This document shows, one piece after another, positions 1 to 6,644 of a DNA stretch of 9,587 nt. Both the position numbers and the translations under genes were made by a program. The stretch lies in NCBI GenBank assembly GCA_964344215.1, contig CAYFMP010000109.1:1-9587 (forward strand), in the 5' to 3' direction. Every line of letters begins with the position of its first letter. The stretch's first letter is position 1. The notes beneath the pieces are model-generated. The model made no database searches. It was given only the letters and a program-made list of their open reading frames with translations, and was not told the DNA's origin. Source of the DNA: CAYFMP01 sp964344215 (lineage in GTDB: Bacteria > Pseudomonadota > Alphaproteobacteria > Rhodospirillales > Casp-alpha2).

Positions 1-119
1 GACCTTCCGGCGTCGTCGAGGAGGCTCGCCGATGCCCCACATCGCCTTCGCCTCCTCTCCTGGCCGGCAGGCCGAAAAACCGATCTCAGCCGCTTCCATA
101 TCGACGTGACCCGCTCTAG
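1..119 (-). repeat. Left copy of a 119-bp inverted repeat
   Basis: Read on the minus strand, this matches 9449-9567 at 113 of 119 positions, with mismatches at 52, 56, 62, 75, 78 and 103. Both outer edges (gaccttccgg..., 1-51) and the inner edge (agccgcttcc... to ctag) are essentially identical. The copy may extend to the left of base 1. It holds a small GGCC-GGCA-GGCC hairpin at 62-73. No transposase gene is attached. It looks like a dispersed intergenic repeat or the end of a repeated element. A frame from the CAT at 97-99 reads leftwards off the window for 33 codons without a stop. Confidence 0.9.
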
Positions 120-161
120 CCTTGGACCTTGCGCATCGACGAGCGAGGGAGGGTAAAACCG

Positions 162-449
162 GTGTATAGCAGTGTCATAGACGTCGCCTACGATCCCGCC
201 AAGGAACAGGAGCTGGTCGCGTTCTGCGGCGAGATCACCGGCGAATTGGCCCAGTTGCGGGGAATCTATCAGTTCATGGTGATCAAGACCGGCGACGGCA
301 AGGCCGTGACCATCGTCGAATACGATACCGAGGACGACTGGAATGCGGCCGCCCCGAGGGCTCGGGAACTGCTGGGAAGGTTGGCGTCCCTGTGCACGGC
401 CCCGCCGGTCAGGGCCGGCGGCAGCGTGCAGTTTCGGGACAACTACTGA
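162..449 (+). CDS. Small hypothetical protein, possibly dimeric alpha/beta-barrel (ABM-like) fold
   Basis: This is a 95-residue soluble protein of unknown function. The GTG at 162 is chosen because a strong Shine-Dalgarno run, AGGGAGGG at 146-153, lies 8 nt upstream; an in-frame TTG at 129 would put that run inside the gene. The residue pattern suggests beta-alpha-beta: a start strand (VIDVAYDP, 5-12), a helix (KEQELVAFCGEITGELAQL), a strand (YQFMVIKT, 36-43), a strand (AVTIVEYD, 48-55), a helix with an Asp-Asp-Trp and an Ala-rich stretch (57-77), and a C-terminal strand. This resembles small ferredoxin-like or antibiotic-monooxygenase-like proteins, but no diagnostic motif is visible. There is no signal peptide or membrane segment. 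It is convergent with the EF-G-like gene and starts 42 bp inside the left repeat. The gene is likely real; no function can be assigned. Confidence 0.75.
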   Translation: MYSSVIDVAYDPAKEQELVAFCGEITGELAQLRGIYQFMVIKTGDGKAVTIVEYDTEDDWNAAAPRARELLGRLASLCTAPPVRAGGSVQFRDNY

Positions 450-450
450 G

Positions 451-474
451 CGGCGGCCTGCGGGGCCTCCGCCG
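451..474. terminator. GC-rich hairpin between convergent genes (weak terminator candidate)
   Basis: CGGCGG at 451-456 pairs with CCGCCG at 469-474 around a 12-nt loop. It starts two bases after the stop of the small upstream gene, in the 80-bp gap before the EF-G-like stop. No T-tract follows on either strand, so intrinsic termination is uncertain. Confidence 0.22.
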
Positions 475-529
475 TCCCGGCCCCGCCCTTATCGGCGTTT
501 ATCGGTCCGCCGTGGCCCTTGTCGGCGCG

Positions 530-2554
530 TTAAGAGTCCGCCGACGCCCGGTCGGCGACGACGCGGTCGGCCTCCTTGCCGGAAAATTCCTGGAGGTGGT
601 CGAACTCCCACTCGAAGGTGCCGACGCCCAAGGTCATCGAGCGCAACTCGATGATCAGGTCGTGCATCTCCGATTGCGGCAGCTGCACCGAGACCTCGTC
701 CCAGCCCTCCCAGCCGTCCTTGCCGTCGAAGCCGAGGATCTGGCCGCGCCGCCCACTGACCAGGCGCTGGATCTTCGACGTGAACTCGTTGGGCAGCGAG
801 ATCCGCACCTGGAAGATCGGCTCCAGCAGCACCGGGCCGCAGTTCGGCATGCCTTCGCGCATGGCCTGGGCGGCCGCCTTCTTGAACGCCATGTCGGAGC
901 TGTCGACGGCGTGGAACTGGCCGTCGGTGAGCGTCACCGCGATATCGACCACCGGAAAGCCGAGGGGCCCGCGGGCCATGTACTCCTTGATGCCGTGCTC
1001 GACGGCCGGAATGTACTGTTTCGGGACGACGCCGCCGGTGATGGTGTCGGTGAAATCGAACCCGGAACCGCGCGGCAGCGGCTTGATGTCGATGTGGACG
1101 TCGCCGAACTCGCCGTGGCCGCCGGACTGCTTCTTGTGACGCGCGTGCTGCGAGGTCGGTTTGCGGATGGTCTCCTTGTAGGGCACCTGCGGGTGGGCCG
1201 AGCTGACCTCAAGGCCGCTGCGGTTCTTGAGCTTGTCGATGGCGATCAGCAGGTGCATCTCGCCCTGGCCCCACAACAACAGCTCGCCGGTGTCCTGATT
1301 GGGTTCGTAGGCGAGCGACGGGTCCTCGTCGACCAGCTTCGAGAGCGCGCCCGAGAGCTTGACCTCGTCGCCGTGCTGCTCGGTGCGGATGGCCAACGAG
1401 AACAGCGGCTTCAGGGGTTCCGGCCAATCGCTTCCGTCGCCGCCCGATTCCGTCAGCAGCGCGCCGGTGGCGACGTCCTCCATGCGGCCCAGGGCCGCGA
1501 TGTCGCCGGCCTCAACCTTGGCGATCTTCTCGTACTTTTGCCCGAGCGCGTGGTTGAGGCCGCTGACCCGGCTGCCGTTCAGGGTCATGCCGTCGTTGAC
1601 CTCGCCCGACCAGACGCGGGCGAAACTGAGTTTGCCGGCGTGGCCGGCGTGCACGGTCTTGAAAACCTGGGCCGAGGTGCCGGCGCCGGTGTCGATGCCC
1701 CGGCGCTCGGCCGTCGCCGCCGCCTCGGGTGCTTCGTGGCGCAGCGCCTTTAGGAGCCTGCGCACGCCGTTGTCCTTTTCGGCCGAGCCGAAGAATACCG
1801 GCACGATGAGGTTTTCCCGCAGGTCCTTGGTCATGTTGGCGTAAATCTCATCGGTCGACGGGATGACGTCTTCCAGCAGGTTCTCGAGCAAGGTATCGTC
1901 GAAATCGGCCAGCGATTCGAGCATCTCGGTGCGGGCTTCGGCCTCGCGGTCCTGGATCGAGTCCGGCATCTCGATCAGCTTCGAGGGTTCGCCCGGCTGC
2001 CACTCGAAAGCGCGCTCGCTGACCAGGTCGACGTGACCGGTGATGTCGTCGCCGTCGCGGATTGGGATCTCGCGCAGAACCAGAGGCCGGGACGATACCG
2101 CCTGCAGGGCGTCGAGGGTCGCCTTCACCGTGTGGCCGGCAACGTCCATCTTGTTGATGAAGAGCATGTGCGGGACCCGATGGCGGTCGAGGAACTTGAG
2201 GACCGGGGCCACGGTCAGCGCCTTGTCGGCGTCCGATTCGCAGACGACGACGGCGGCATCGGCGACCATCAGGGCATTCTGCTTTTCCTGGGACAGTTCG
2301 ACGGAACCGGGACAGTCGAGAAAGGTCCAACGCTCGCCCAGGTACTCGACCGATGCGACGTTCACTTCGGTCGACATCTGACGCGCCCGGGCTTCCGGCG
2401 TGCCGTCGCCGACCATGTTGGAATCCTTGACGGTTCCCTTGCGGTTGACGGCGCCGGCCGTATGCAGCATGGCCTCCAGCAGCGACGTCTTGCCGCTGAG
2501 GTAAGGGCCGACGATGGCAGCCACGCGGGGCCCCGACGGATCCTTGGTGCTCAT
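530..2554 (-). CDS. Elongation factor G-like translational GTPase (EF-G2 type)
   Basis: The 674-residue protein is collinear with EF-G, whose usual length is about 690-700. The G domain shows a P-loop GPYLSGKT (16-23), G3 DCPGS (80-84), G4 NKMD (134-137) and a G5-like FFGSA (254-258). Domain II follows at about 290-370, then domain III (GELLLWGQGEMHLLIAIDKL), domain IV (KKQSGGHGEFGDV at 474-486, GGVVPKQYIPAVEHG, VDSSDMAFKKA) and a domain V with CGPVLLEPI and RRGQILGF. Canonical EF-G has DTPGH, whose His is catalytic; here Ser84 stands in its place, and the RGITI-type switch I is replaced by RQMSTEVNV. This matches, as far as I recall, the alphaproteobacterial EF-G-like paralogues rather than the housekeeping fusA, and no str-operon genes are nearby. 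It probably acts on the ribosome in the cytoplasm; the exact role is unknown. The ATG at 2554 is chosen over an upstream one at 2578 because AGGGAGGGA (2558-2566) precedes it ideally. Confidence 0.95.
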   Translation of the reverse strand: MSTKDPSGPRVAAIVGPYLSGKTSLLEAMLHTAGAVNRKGTVKDSNMVGDGTPEARARQMSTEVNVASVEYLGERWTFLDCPGSVELSQEKQNALMVADAAVVVCESDADKALTVAPVLKFLDRHRVPHMLFINKMDVAGHTVKATLDALQAVSSRPLVLREIPIRDGDDITGHVDLVSERAFEWQPGEPSKLIEMPDSIQDREAEARTEMLESLADFDDTLLENLLEDVIPSTDEIYANMTKDLRENLIVPVFFGSAEKDNGVRRLLKALRHEAPEAAATAERRGIDTGAGTSAQVFKTVHAGHAGKLSFARVWSGEVNDGMTLNGSRVSGLNHALGQKYEKIAKVEAGDIAALGRMEDVATGALLTESGGDGSDWPEPLKPLFSLAIRTEQHGDEVKLSGALSKLVDEDPSLAYEPNQDTGELLLWGQGEMHLLIAIDKLKNRSGLEVSSAHPQVPYKETIRKPTSQHARHKKQSGGHGEFGDVHIDIKPLPRGSGFDFTDTITGGVVPKQYIPAVEHGIKEYMARGPLGFPVVDIAVTLTDGQFHAVDSSDMAFKKAAAQAMREGMPNCGPVLLEPIFQVRISLPNEFTSKIQRLVSGRRGQILGFDGKDGWEGWDEVSVQLPQSEMHDLIIELRSMTLGVGTFEWEFDHLQEFSGKEADRVVADRASADS

Positions 2555-2625
2555 AAATCCCTCCCTGGATTCGTTCAATTCGGCGGTGGACAGGATGGGT
2601 TCCGTCTCTGCCCGTTAGGGCAAAA

Positions 2626-2653
2626 ATGGTAAAGTGCCACGTCCCGGAATCAA
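2626..2653 (-). promoter_or_regulatory. Candidate sigma70-like promoter for the EF-G-like gene
   Basis: On the minus strand, TTGATT (2648-2653) and TACCAT (2626-2631) are separated by 16 bp, each matching four of six consensus bases. Transcription would start near 2619, giving a leader of about 65 nt before the ATG at 2554. The leader contains a small GCCC-GTTA-GGGC palindrome at 2610-2621. The match is modest. Confidence 0.35.
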
Positions 2654-2674
2654 AGTGAAAATCGGCCTTTGCGA

Positions 2675-2722
2675 TTGCGCTTCCACCCCGTTGTTCCGTA
2701 CTCTTTATCGTATGGATACTCT
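2675..2722 (+). promoter_or_regulatory. Weak promoter and palindrome at the ArsR start (possible leaderless start or autoregulatory site)
   Basis: TTGCGC (2675-2680) and TACTCT (2699-2704) are 18 bp apart. Transcription from them would begin about one base before the ATG at 2712, which has no Shine-Dalgarno sequence, so a leaderless transcript is possible. A perfect palindrome GTAT-GG-ATAC (2710-2719) overlaps the start codon, and TACTCT recurs at 2717-2722. ArsR proteins usually bind dyads near their own promoters, so this could be the operator. All elements are short. Confidence 0.22.
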
Positions 2723-3032
2723 GAGCGCCGCCGAATGCCTGGCCGAACTCGGCAACGCCACCCGGCTCCACATCGTCCGCTTCCTGGTCAAAGCCGGCGA
2801 GACCGGCGCCGCCGTCGGCGACATCCAGCGCCACTTGGGGGTGCCGGCCTCGACCCTGTCGCACCACATCAACCATCTGGTCCGGGCCGGGCTGTTGAGA
2901 CAGCAACGCGAAGGCCGGGTGCTGCGCTGCACCGCCAATTTCGACCTCGTCAACGACTTGGCCGAGTTCCTGGTGTCGGAATGCTGCGTCGGCATCGACG
3001 GCGCGCCGGCCGATAGCGAGGACGCGGCCTGA
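2712..3032 (+). CDS. ArsR/SmtB-family winged-helix transcriptional regulator
   Basis: This is a 106-residue DNA-binding repressor-type protein. The pattern is typical of ArsR: an N-terminal helix with LGNATRLHIVRFLVKAG (13-29), a helix-turn-helix at about 36-62 (VGDIQRHLGVPASTLSHHINHLVRAGLL), a beta-wing (RQQREGRVLRCTA, 63-75), and a C-terminal dimerisation helix ending in Cys91-Cys92. Other cysteines are Cys9 and Cys73. Adjacent C-terminal cysteines bind As(III) or Sb(III) in some ArsR proteins, for example that of Acidithiobacillus ferrooxidans, so thiol-based metalloid or redox sensing is plausible but unproven. The ATG at 2712 is preferred because it gives the usual family N-terminus; a longer reading from 2634 adds 26 unrelated residues. 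No arsenate reductase or efflux gene is present in the window. It is divergent from the EF-G-like gene (157-bp gap) and lies upstream of the cupredoxin operon; either could be its target. Confidence 0.9.
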   Translation: MDTLSAAECLAELGNATRLHIVRFLVKAGETGAAVGDIQRHLGVPASTLSHHINHLVRAGLLRQQREGRVLRCTANFDLVNDLAEFLVSECCVGIDGAPADSEDAA

Positions 3033-3050
3033 CGTCGCCTCGCGTCGACT

Positions 3051-3063
3051 GGCCGGGGCGGCC
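3051..3063 (+). terminator. Short GC hairpin after the ArsR gene
   Basis: GGCCG (3051-3055) pairs with CGGCC (3059-3063) around a three-base loop and is followed by ATTT. It lies 18 bp after the ArsR stop and immediately before the next promoter. The stem is short and the T-run minimal, so termination is only possible. Confidence 0.22.
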
Positions 3064-3065
3064 AT

Positions 3066-3094
3066 TTGACGCGAACACGGGCTGAAATTATCAT
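3066..3094 (+). promoter_or_regulatory. Sigma70-like promoter of the cupredoxin-cyclase operon
   Basis: TTGACG (3066-3071) and TATCAT (3089-3094) are separated by exactly 17 bp, each matching five of six consensus bases. This is among the best promoter matches in the window. A start near 3101 leaves a leader of about 100 nt before the cupredoxin ATG at 3203. Confidence 0.55.
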
Positions 3095-3142
3095 GTTTAC
3101 GGCCGCCTGGCTCCGGGGTGTGGCTAAAGCGCGGCCCAATAA

Positions 3143-3157
3143 CAACGACAATCGTTG
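3143..3157. promoter_or_regulatory. Perfect dyad in the operon leader (operator or RNA hairpin)
   Basis: CAACGA (3143-3148) and TCGTTG (3152-3157) form a perfect 6-bp inverted repeat around caa, about 42-57 nt after the predicted transcription start. An alternative pairing, CCCAA (3135-3139) with TTGGG (3155-3159), shares bases with it and would be mutually exclusive. It could be a repressor-binding dyad or a leader hairpin. It has no T-tract and is not a terminator. Confidence 0.35.
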
Positions 3158-3202
3158 GGAATCTCGGGGAATGAACCTTGGACGTGTCGTCGGGGGGCGT
3201 CG

Positions 3203-3850
3203 ATGCCGAGGGAACAACAACCGAACGGAGTGCGTTCGTGGCCGCCGCTGGCGGCGATCACGCTGGCCGGCGTCCTGGTGGCGCCTTCGGCGCCAGCGGC
3301 GACGCTGAGTGGCGAGTTGACGGTGGCCGGCGGCAAGAAGCTGCGCGACCTCATCGTCTTCCTGGAGCCGATGTCGGCCGAAGCGGCGAAGGCGGCCGAG
3401 GCCAAGATCGTCACCCAGAAGGGCCGCGTCTTCAAACCCGGCCTCGTCGTCGTCGTCACCGGCGGCAAGGTGACCTTCGTCAACGACGAGGACAAGGAGA
3501 TCGACCACAACGTCTATTCGCTGAGCAAGACGCGCCGGTTCGACATCGGCCTGGTCAGCAAGGGGGTCGAAAAGACCATCGACTTCCCGAACCCCGGCAC
3601 CGTCAAGTACTACTGTTCGGTCCACAAGAACATGGAAGGTACCGTCGTCGTCCTGCCCAGCCCGTTCTTCGCGGTTCTCGACGAACCCGGCGAGTTCACG
3701 CTCGAGGACGTGCCGGCCGGCAAATGGCGCGTCAACGCCGCCGTTTCGCACCGGCGCTATACGGCCGACCCGGTCGAGGTGGCGATCGCCGGCGCCGGCG
3801 CCGACGCCGGCAACGTCAACCTCCAGGTCATCCGGAAAAAGCGCAAATAG
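3203..3850 (+). CDS. Secreted type-1 copper cupredoxin (plastocyanin-like) with C-terminal beta domain
   Basis: The protein has 215 residues. The N-terminus (1-33) is a signal peptide with Arg11, a hydrophobic core LAAITLAGVLVA and an APAA-type cleavage site, so it is exported to the periplasm. The cupredoxin domain (about 34-152) carries a full blue-copper ligand set: His102 (EIDHNVYS) and Cys138, His141 and Met144 in YYCSVHKNMEG. The family binds one Cu ion for one-electron transfer or copper sensing. Residues 153-210 (GEFTLEDVPAGKWRVNAAVSHRRY) look like a carboxypeptidase-regulatory/Ig-like beta domain, and the tail is RKKRK. The ATG at 3203 places the signal peptide correctly, although its Shine-Dalgarno sequence (only a G-run at 3190-3195) is poor; a GTG at 3227 would also leave a usable signal. 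It is the first gene of a three-gene block and ends 3 bp before the next start. Its electron partner is not evident. Confidence 0.88.
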   Translation: MPREQQPNGVRSWPPLAAITLAGVLVAPSAPAATLSGELTVAGGKKLRDLIVFLEPMSAEAAKAAEAKIVTQKGRVFKPGLVVVVTGGKVTFVNDEDKEIDHNVYSLSKTRRFDIGLVSKGVEKTIDFPNPGTVKYYCSVHKNMEGTVVVLPSPFFAVLDEPGEFTLEDVPAGKWRVNAAVSHRRYTADPVEVAIAGAGADAGNVNLQVIRKKRK

Positions 3851-3853
3851 GCC

Positions 3854-4618
3854 ATGATACGAACGATCAGGCGCATTTCGGCCGTGACGGCGTTGGCGGC
3901 CGCGGTGCTGGCGACGCCGGCGGCGGCGGACCGCGGGGAAGACCCGGACGACGTAGCCCCGGCGACGGCGCCGGGCAAGGGCAACGTCGTCGGCACGGTG
4001 AAAGCGCGCTCGCACAAGGATTTCCTCGAGAAAGTCCAGCAGGGTGGCGGCGGGGGCTACATCCGCGAGGAGGCCGGCGAAGGCGGCGGCGGCTTCCAGT
4101 ACACTCCGGAAATGGTCGATTACGAGCAGCTGGAAGGAATCTACGTCGCCCTGCTCGGGCCGGCGACGCCACCGGCCACCCACGAACTCACGGTGGGTCC
4201 AGTCGGCTTTTCGCGGCGCTCGCTGGCGCTGGCCACCGGCGACGTCATCCGCATCACCAACCAAACCGACGGCCCGTTGACGTTCTTCGTCGCCGATCCC
4301 GATTCGGACGCCTTCCAGGAACTGCCGCCGACCGCACCCGGCGCCGTCGGTGAAATGAAGGTCGAGATCGCCGGCGATCTGGAGTTGGCGGCGGACGAGA
4401 ACGAGCGGCTGGTGGCGGCGCTGCTGGTGCGGCCGGGTCTGAGGAGCCGCCGCATAGCGAGCGGCGACGACTACCTGTTCAAGGACCTCGATCCCGGCCT
4501 CTACCGGCTGCTGTTTTGGTACTGGCGGCTCGGATACCTGGAGCGGGACGTTGCCGTCGAGCCAGATGCGGAAGTTCGCGCCGACGCGACGCTGTCGGTC
4601 GACACCATCGTCAAGTAA
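3854..4618 (+). CDS. Secreted hypothetical protein, cupredoxin-like without copper ligands
   Basis: The 254-residue protein has a clear signal peptide (MIRTIRRISAVTALAAAVLATPAAA, cleavage near 25), so it is periplasmic. A Gly-rich linker follows (64-80: QGGGGGYIREEAGEGGGG). The core is beta-rich: GIYVALLGPA (95-104), then SLALATGDVIRITNQTDGPLTFFVADPDSDAF (123-154), which follows the cupredoxin pattern of 'high-potential strand, then ...N.T...hxF'. The end (YLFKDLDPGLYRLLFWYWRLGYLERDVAVEP, 207-237) resembles a carboxypeptidase-regulatory-type beta domain. There is no cysteine anywhere and only His54 and His110, so no type-1 copper site can form. It probably acts structurally, as a partner of the upstream cupredoxin or of the cyclase sensor domain downstream. 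It is separated by 3 and 17 bp from its neighbours, which suggests translational coupling. I do not recognise a named family. Confidence 0.82.
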   Translation: MIRTIRRISAVTALAAAVLATPAAADRGEDPDDVAPATAPGKGNVVGTVKARSHKDFLEKVQQGGGGGYIREEAGEGGGGFQYTPEMVDYEQLEGIYVALLGPATPPATHELTVGPVGFSRRSLALATGDVIRITNQTDGPLTFFVADPDSDAFQELPPTAPGAVGEMKVEIAGDLELAADENERLVAALLVRPGLRSRRIASGDDYLFKDLDPGLYRLLFWYWRLGYLERDVAVEPDAEVRADATLSVDTIVK

Positions 4619-4635
4619 CGGCCGGACGCGGCGCC

Positions 4636-6576
4636 ATGGGCCTTCGCGTAAAGATCTTCTCGGCCTTCTTCGGAATTCTCGCCCTGCTGCTCGGCGCCAC
4701 GCTGTATCTCACCAATACCCAGACCACAGATTTCGAACGGGCCCGCATCATCAAGCAGCTCGAAGTGACCCAGAAACAGTTCCGCGACAAGTTCGAGACC
4801 GAACGGGCCGCCACCCTGAAGCTGGTCAGCACCATCACGTCGGACCAGAAGTACCGATCGTTCCTGCAACAGGTCCGCGACAACTTCTTCTCGTTCGCGG
4901 AAGAAATCGCGCTTGATACCGAGGCCGACCTGGTCGGCATCGTCGACGAGGACCTAGTCGTGCGTGGTGTTAATCCGCCGCCAGCCGATAGCACCGCCGT
5001 CGATGCGTGGGTCGCCGAGGTCGAGCGCGCCATCGAGGCAGACCACTTCGTCGAACTGTTGGACGCCATCATCGACGGCGGCGAGACCGATTCACGGGTG
5101 ATGTCGGTCGGCGGGCGGCTGATGAACAGCGTCCACGTGCCACTCAAGGAGTCGCTGAAGGACGACTATGCGTTGGCCGTGGTCAGCGTCGCCAAGGGCA
5201 TCGACGACGCCTGGGTGCGCCAACTCTTGGACGACGAAGCCGACAACCTGAGCGTTGTCTTCTATATCGACGGCGGCGCCGTCGCCGCCAACGTCGAACA
5301 AGCCCGTCGCCGAAGCATTCTGGCGGCGGCGCCGATGGAGGCTGGACGCACCGCCACGGTCATGCTCGGCGGCGAACGCCACATCATGCTGCGCGGCGTC
5401 TTCGAAAATGCCGGGCGCGACGCCGGCTACGTCTTCAGCGCCAGCCTGGACAAGGCAATGGAGCCGTTCGTCGCCCTGCAGTGGACGGTTTTCCTGTCGG
5501 GCCTGGGCGCGCTCGGCGTCGGCCTGGTGGTGGTGCTGTTCCTGACCAACCGGATCGTCTTTCCGATCCGCCGCCTGGTCCAGGGCACCCAGGAAATCAT
5601 GCGCGGCAACTACGACTACAAGGTCGAGAACCGCTCGAAGGACGAGGTCGGCAGTCTCGCCAAGGCCTTCAACCACATGACCGACGGCCTCAAGGAGAAG
5701 GAGCAGATCCGTAACCTGTTCGGTAAGTACGTGCATCCCTCCATCGTCAGCGACATCATGGAGAACCCGGACAACCTGGAGCGCGGCGGCACCCACAAGG
5801 TCCAGACCATCCTGTTCAGCGACATCGAGGGCTTCACCACGATCAGCGAGGCGATGGACGCCGACAAGCTGGTCGATTTCCTGAACGAGTACCTGGGCGC
5901 CATGGCCGACGAGATCTCGGCTCACGAGGGCATCGTCGACAAGTACCTGGGCGACGGCATCATGGCGTTCTGGGGTGAGCCCTTCACCAAAGGCAATCAA
6001 GCTGTCAAGGCCTGCCGAGCGGCGCTCGCCATGCAGAACACGCTCACCGGCCTGCGCCAGGAGTGGACGGAGCGCGGCCTGCCGGCCATCAACGCCCGCA
6101 TCGGGCTCGCCACCGGCGAGGTCATCGTCGGCAACATCGGCTCCGAGCAATCGCAGGACTACACCTGCATCGGCGATACCGTAAATCTGGCCTCGCGCCT
6201 GGAAGGGGCCAACAAGTTCTACGGCACCCGCGTCATCATCGACGAGGCGACCTTCGAGATGGCCGGGACGGAGGTCTCGGCCCGCGAACTCGACACCGCC
6301 CAGGTCAAGGGCCGCGAGAGCGGCACGCGCATCTTCGAGCTGGTCGAGCTCGGCGCCTATCTGGACGCGGCGCGCTCGCACCTCTTCTACCGCTACCGGG
6401 ACGGGCTCAAACTCTACCGCGACGGCGATTTCGCCGCCGCCGAGGAGGTCTTCTCGTCGCTGACGGGGAAAGACGCCGGCGACCCGCCGAGCCGGGTGAT
6501 GGCCGGGCAATGCCGGCACTACGTGGAGAATCCGCCGGCCGAGTGGACCGGCATCCGCGTGCTGGAAGGTAAGTAG
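4636..6576 (+). CDS. Membrane-bound class III adenylate cyclase with extracytoplasmic sensor and HAMP domain
   Basis: This 646-residue inner-membrane protein converts ATP to cAMP. The order is: TM1 (about 7-25), an extracytoplasmic sensor of about 250 residues (26-279, helical then Cache-like beta), TM2 (281-304), HAMP (305-357, with P310, E337 and DEVGSLAKAFNHM), then the cyclase domain (about 388-570). All class III key residues are present: metal-binding Asp396 (FSDIEGF) and Asp440 (KYLGDG), base-selecting Lys436 and Thr510, transition-state Asn517 and Arg521 (GDTVNLASR). Lys/Thr is the ATP-selecting pair seen in bacterial cyclases such as Anabaena CyaB1. The C-terminus (578-646) is a TPR-like helix pair ending in the EWTGIRVLEGK type often found after such cyclases. 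The ATG at 4636 gives the membrane-anchor start; an upstream GTG at 4516 lies inside the preceding gene. The ligand is unknown, but two secreted proteins are encoded immediately upstream. Confidence 0.93.
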   Translation: MGLRVKIFSAFFGILALLLGATLYLTNTQTTDFERARIIKQLEVTQKQFRDKFETERAATLKLVSTITSDQKYRSFLQQVRDNFFSFAEEIALDTEADLVGIVDEDLVVRGVNPPPADSTAVDAWVAEVERAIEADHFVELLDAIIDGGETDSRVMSVGGRLMNSVHVPLKESLKDDYALAVVSVAKGIDDAWVRQLLDDEADNLSVVFYIDGGAVAANVEQARRRSILAAAPMEAGRTATVMLGGERHIMLRGVFENAGRDAGYVFSASLDKAMEPFVALQWTVFLSGLGALGVGLVVVLFLTNRIVFPIRRLVQGTQEIMRGNYDYKVENRSKDEVGSLAKAFNHMTDGLKEKEQIRNLFGKYVHPSIVSDIMENPDNLERGGTHKVQTILFSDIEGFTTISEAMDADKLVDFLNEYLGAMADEISAHEGIVDKYLGDGIMAFWGEPFTKGNQAVKACRAALAMQNTLTGLRQEWTERGLPAINARIGLATGEVIVGNIGSEQSQDYTCIGDTVNLASRLEGANKFYGTRVIIDEATFEMAGTEVSARELDTAQVKGRESGTRIFELVELGAYLDAARSHLFYRYRDGLKLYRDGDFAAAEEVFSSLTGKDAGDPPSRVMAGQCRHYVENPPAEWTGIRVLEGK

Positions 6577-6621
6577 GGCGCCGCCCGTTCAGCCCGTCTC
6601 CGGCCCGGTCGGTGCCCGGTT

Positions 6622-6640
6622 CGGCGCTTTTCAGCGGCCG
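6622..6640. terminator. Bidirectional hairpin between convergent cyclase and racemase genes
   Basis: CGGCGCT (6622-6628) pairs with AGCG-g-CCG (6633-6640), a 7-bp stem with one bulged G and loop TTTC (a GAAA tetraloop on the minus strand). It lies in the 68-bp gap between convergent stops, 5 bp beyond the racemase stop. No T-tract follows, so this is a weak intrinsic terminator or an mRNA 3'-end stabiliser. Confidence 0.35.
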
Positions 6641-6644
6641 CCGT

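Noticed and set aside
392..1753. Long + strand open frame (453 codons) antisense to the EF-G-like gene
   Set aside because: It is the shadow of a highly conserved GTPase; its translation is Ala/Leu/Arg/Asp-rich with no recognisable domain or ribosome site.
2610..2621. GCCC-GTTA-GGGC followed by AAAAA as a terminator
   Set aside because: The stem is only 4 bp, and on the strand with a T-run the run precedes the stem; it lies in a divergent promoter region.
2705..4264. 519-codon minus-strand open frame across ArsR, promoter and cupredoxin regions
   Set aside because: It is antisense to three convincing genes, with a low-complexity Arg/Asp-rich translation and no motif; explained by GC-rich third-position bias.
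3178..4353. 391-codon + strand frame overlapping the cupredoxin and its partner
   Set aside because: Its Arg/Gly-rich out-of-frame translation has no motifs, while the other frame has signal peptides and copper ligands.
4516..4635. Upstream GTG extension of the membrane cyclase
   Set aside because: It overlaps the preceding gene by about 100 bp and adds an Arg-rich stretch before the natural membrane-anchor start at 4636.
5092..6519. 475-codon minus-strand frame opposite the membrane cyclase
   Set aside because: It is a shadow of the conserved cyclase domain; the translation has no family resemblance.
6603..6620. Direct repeat GCCCGGT-cggt-GCCCGGT between convergent genes
   Set aside because: It is too short and GC-rich to distinguish from chance.
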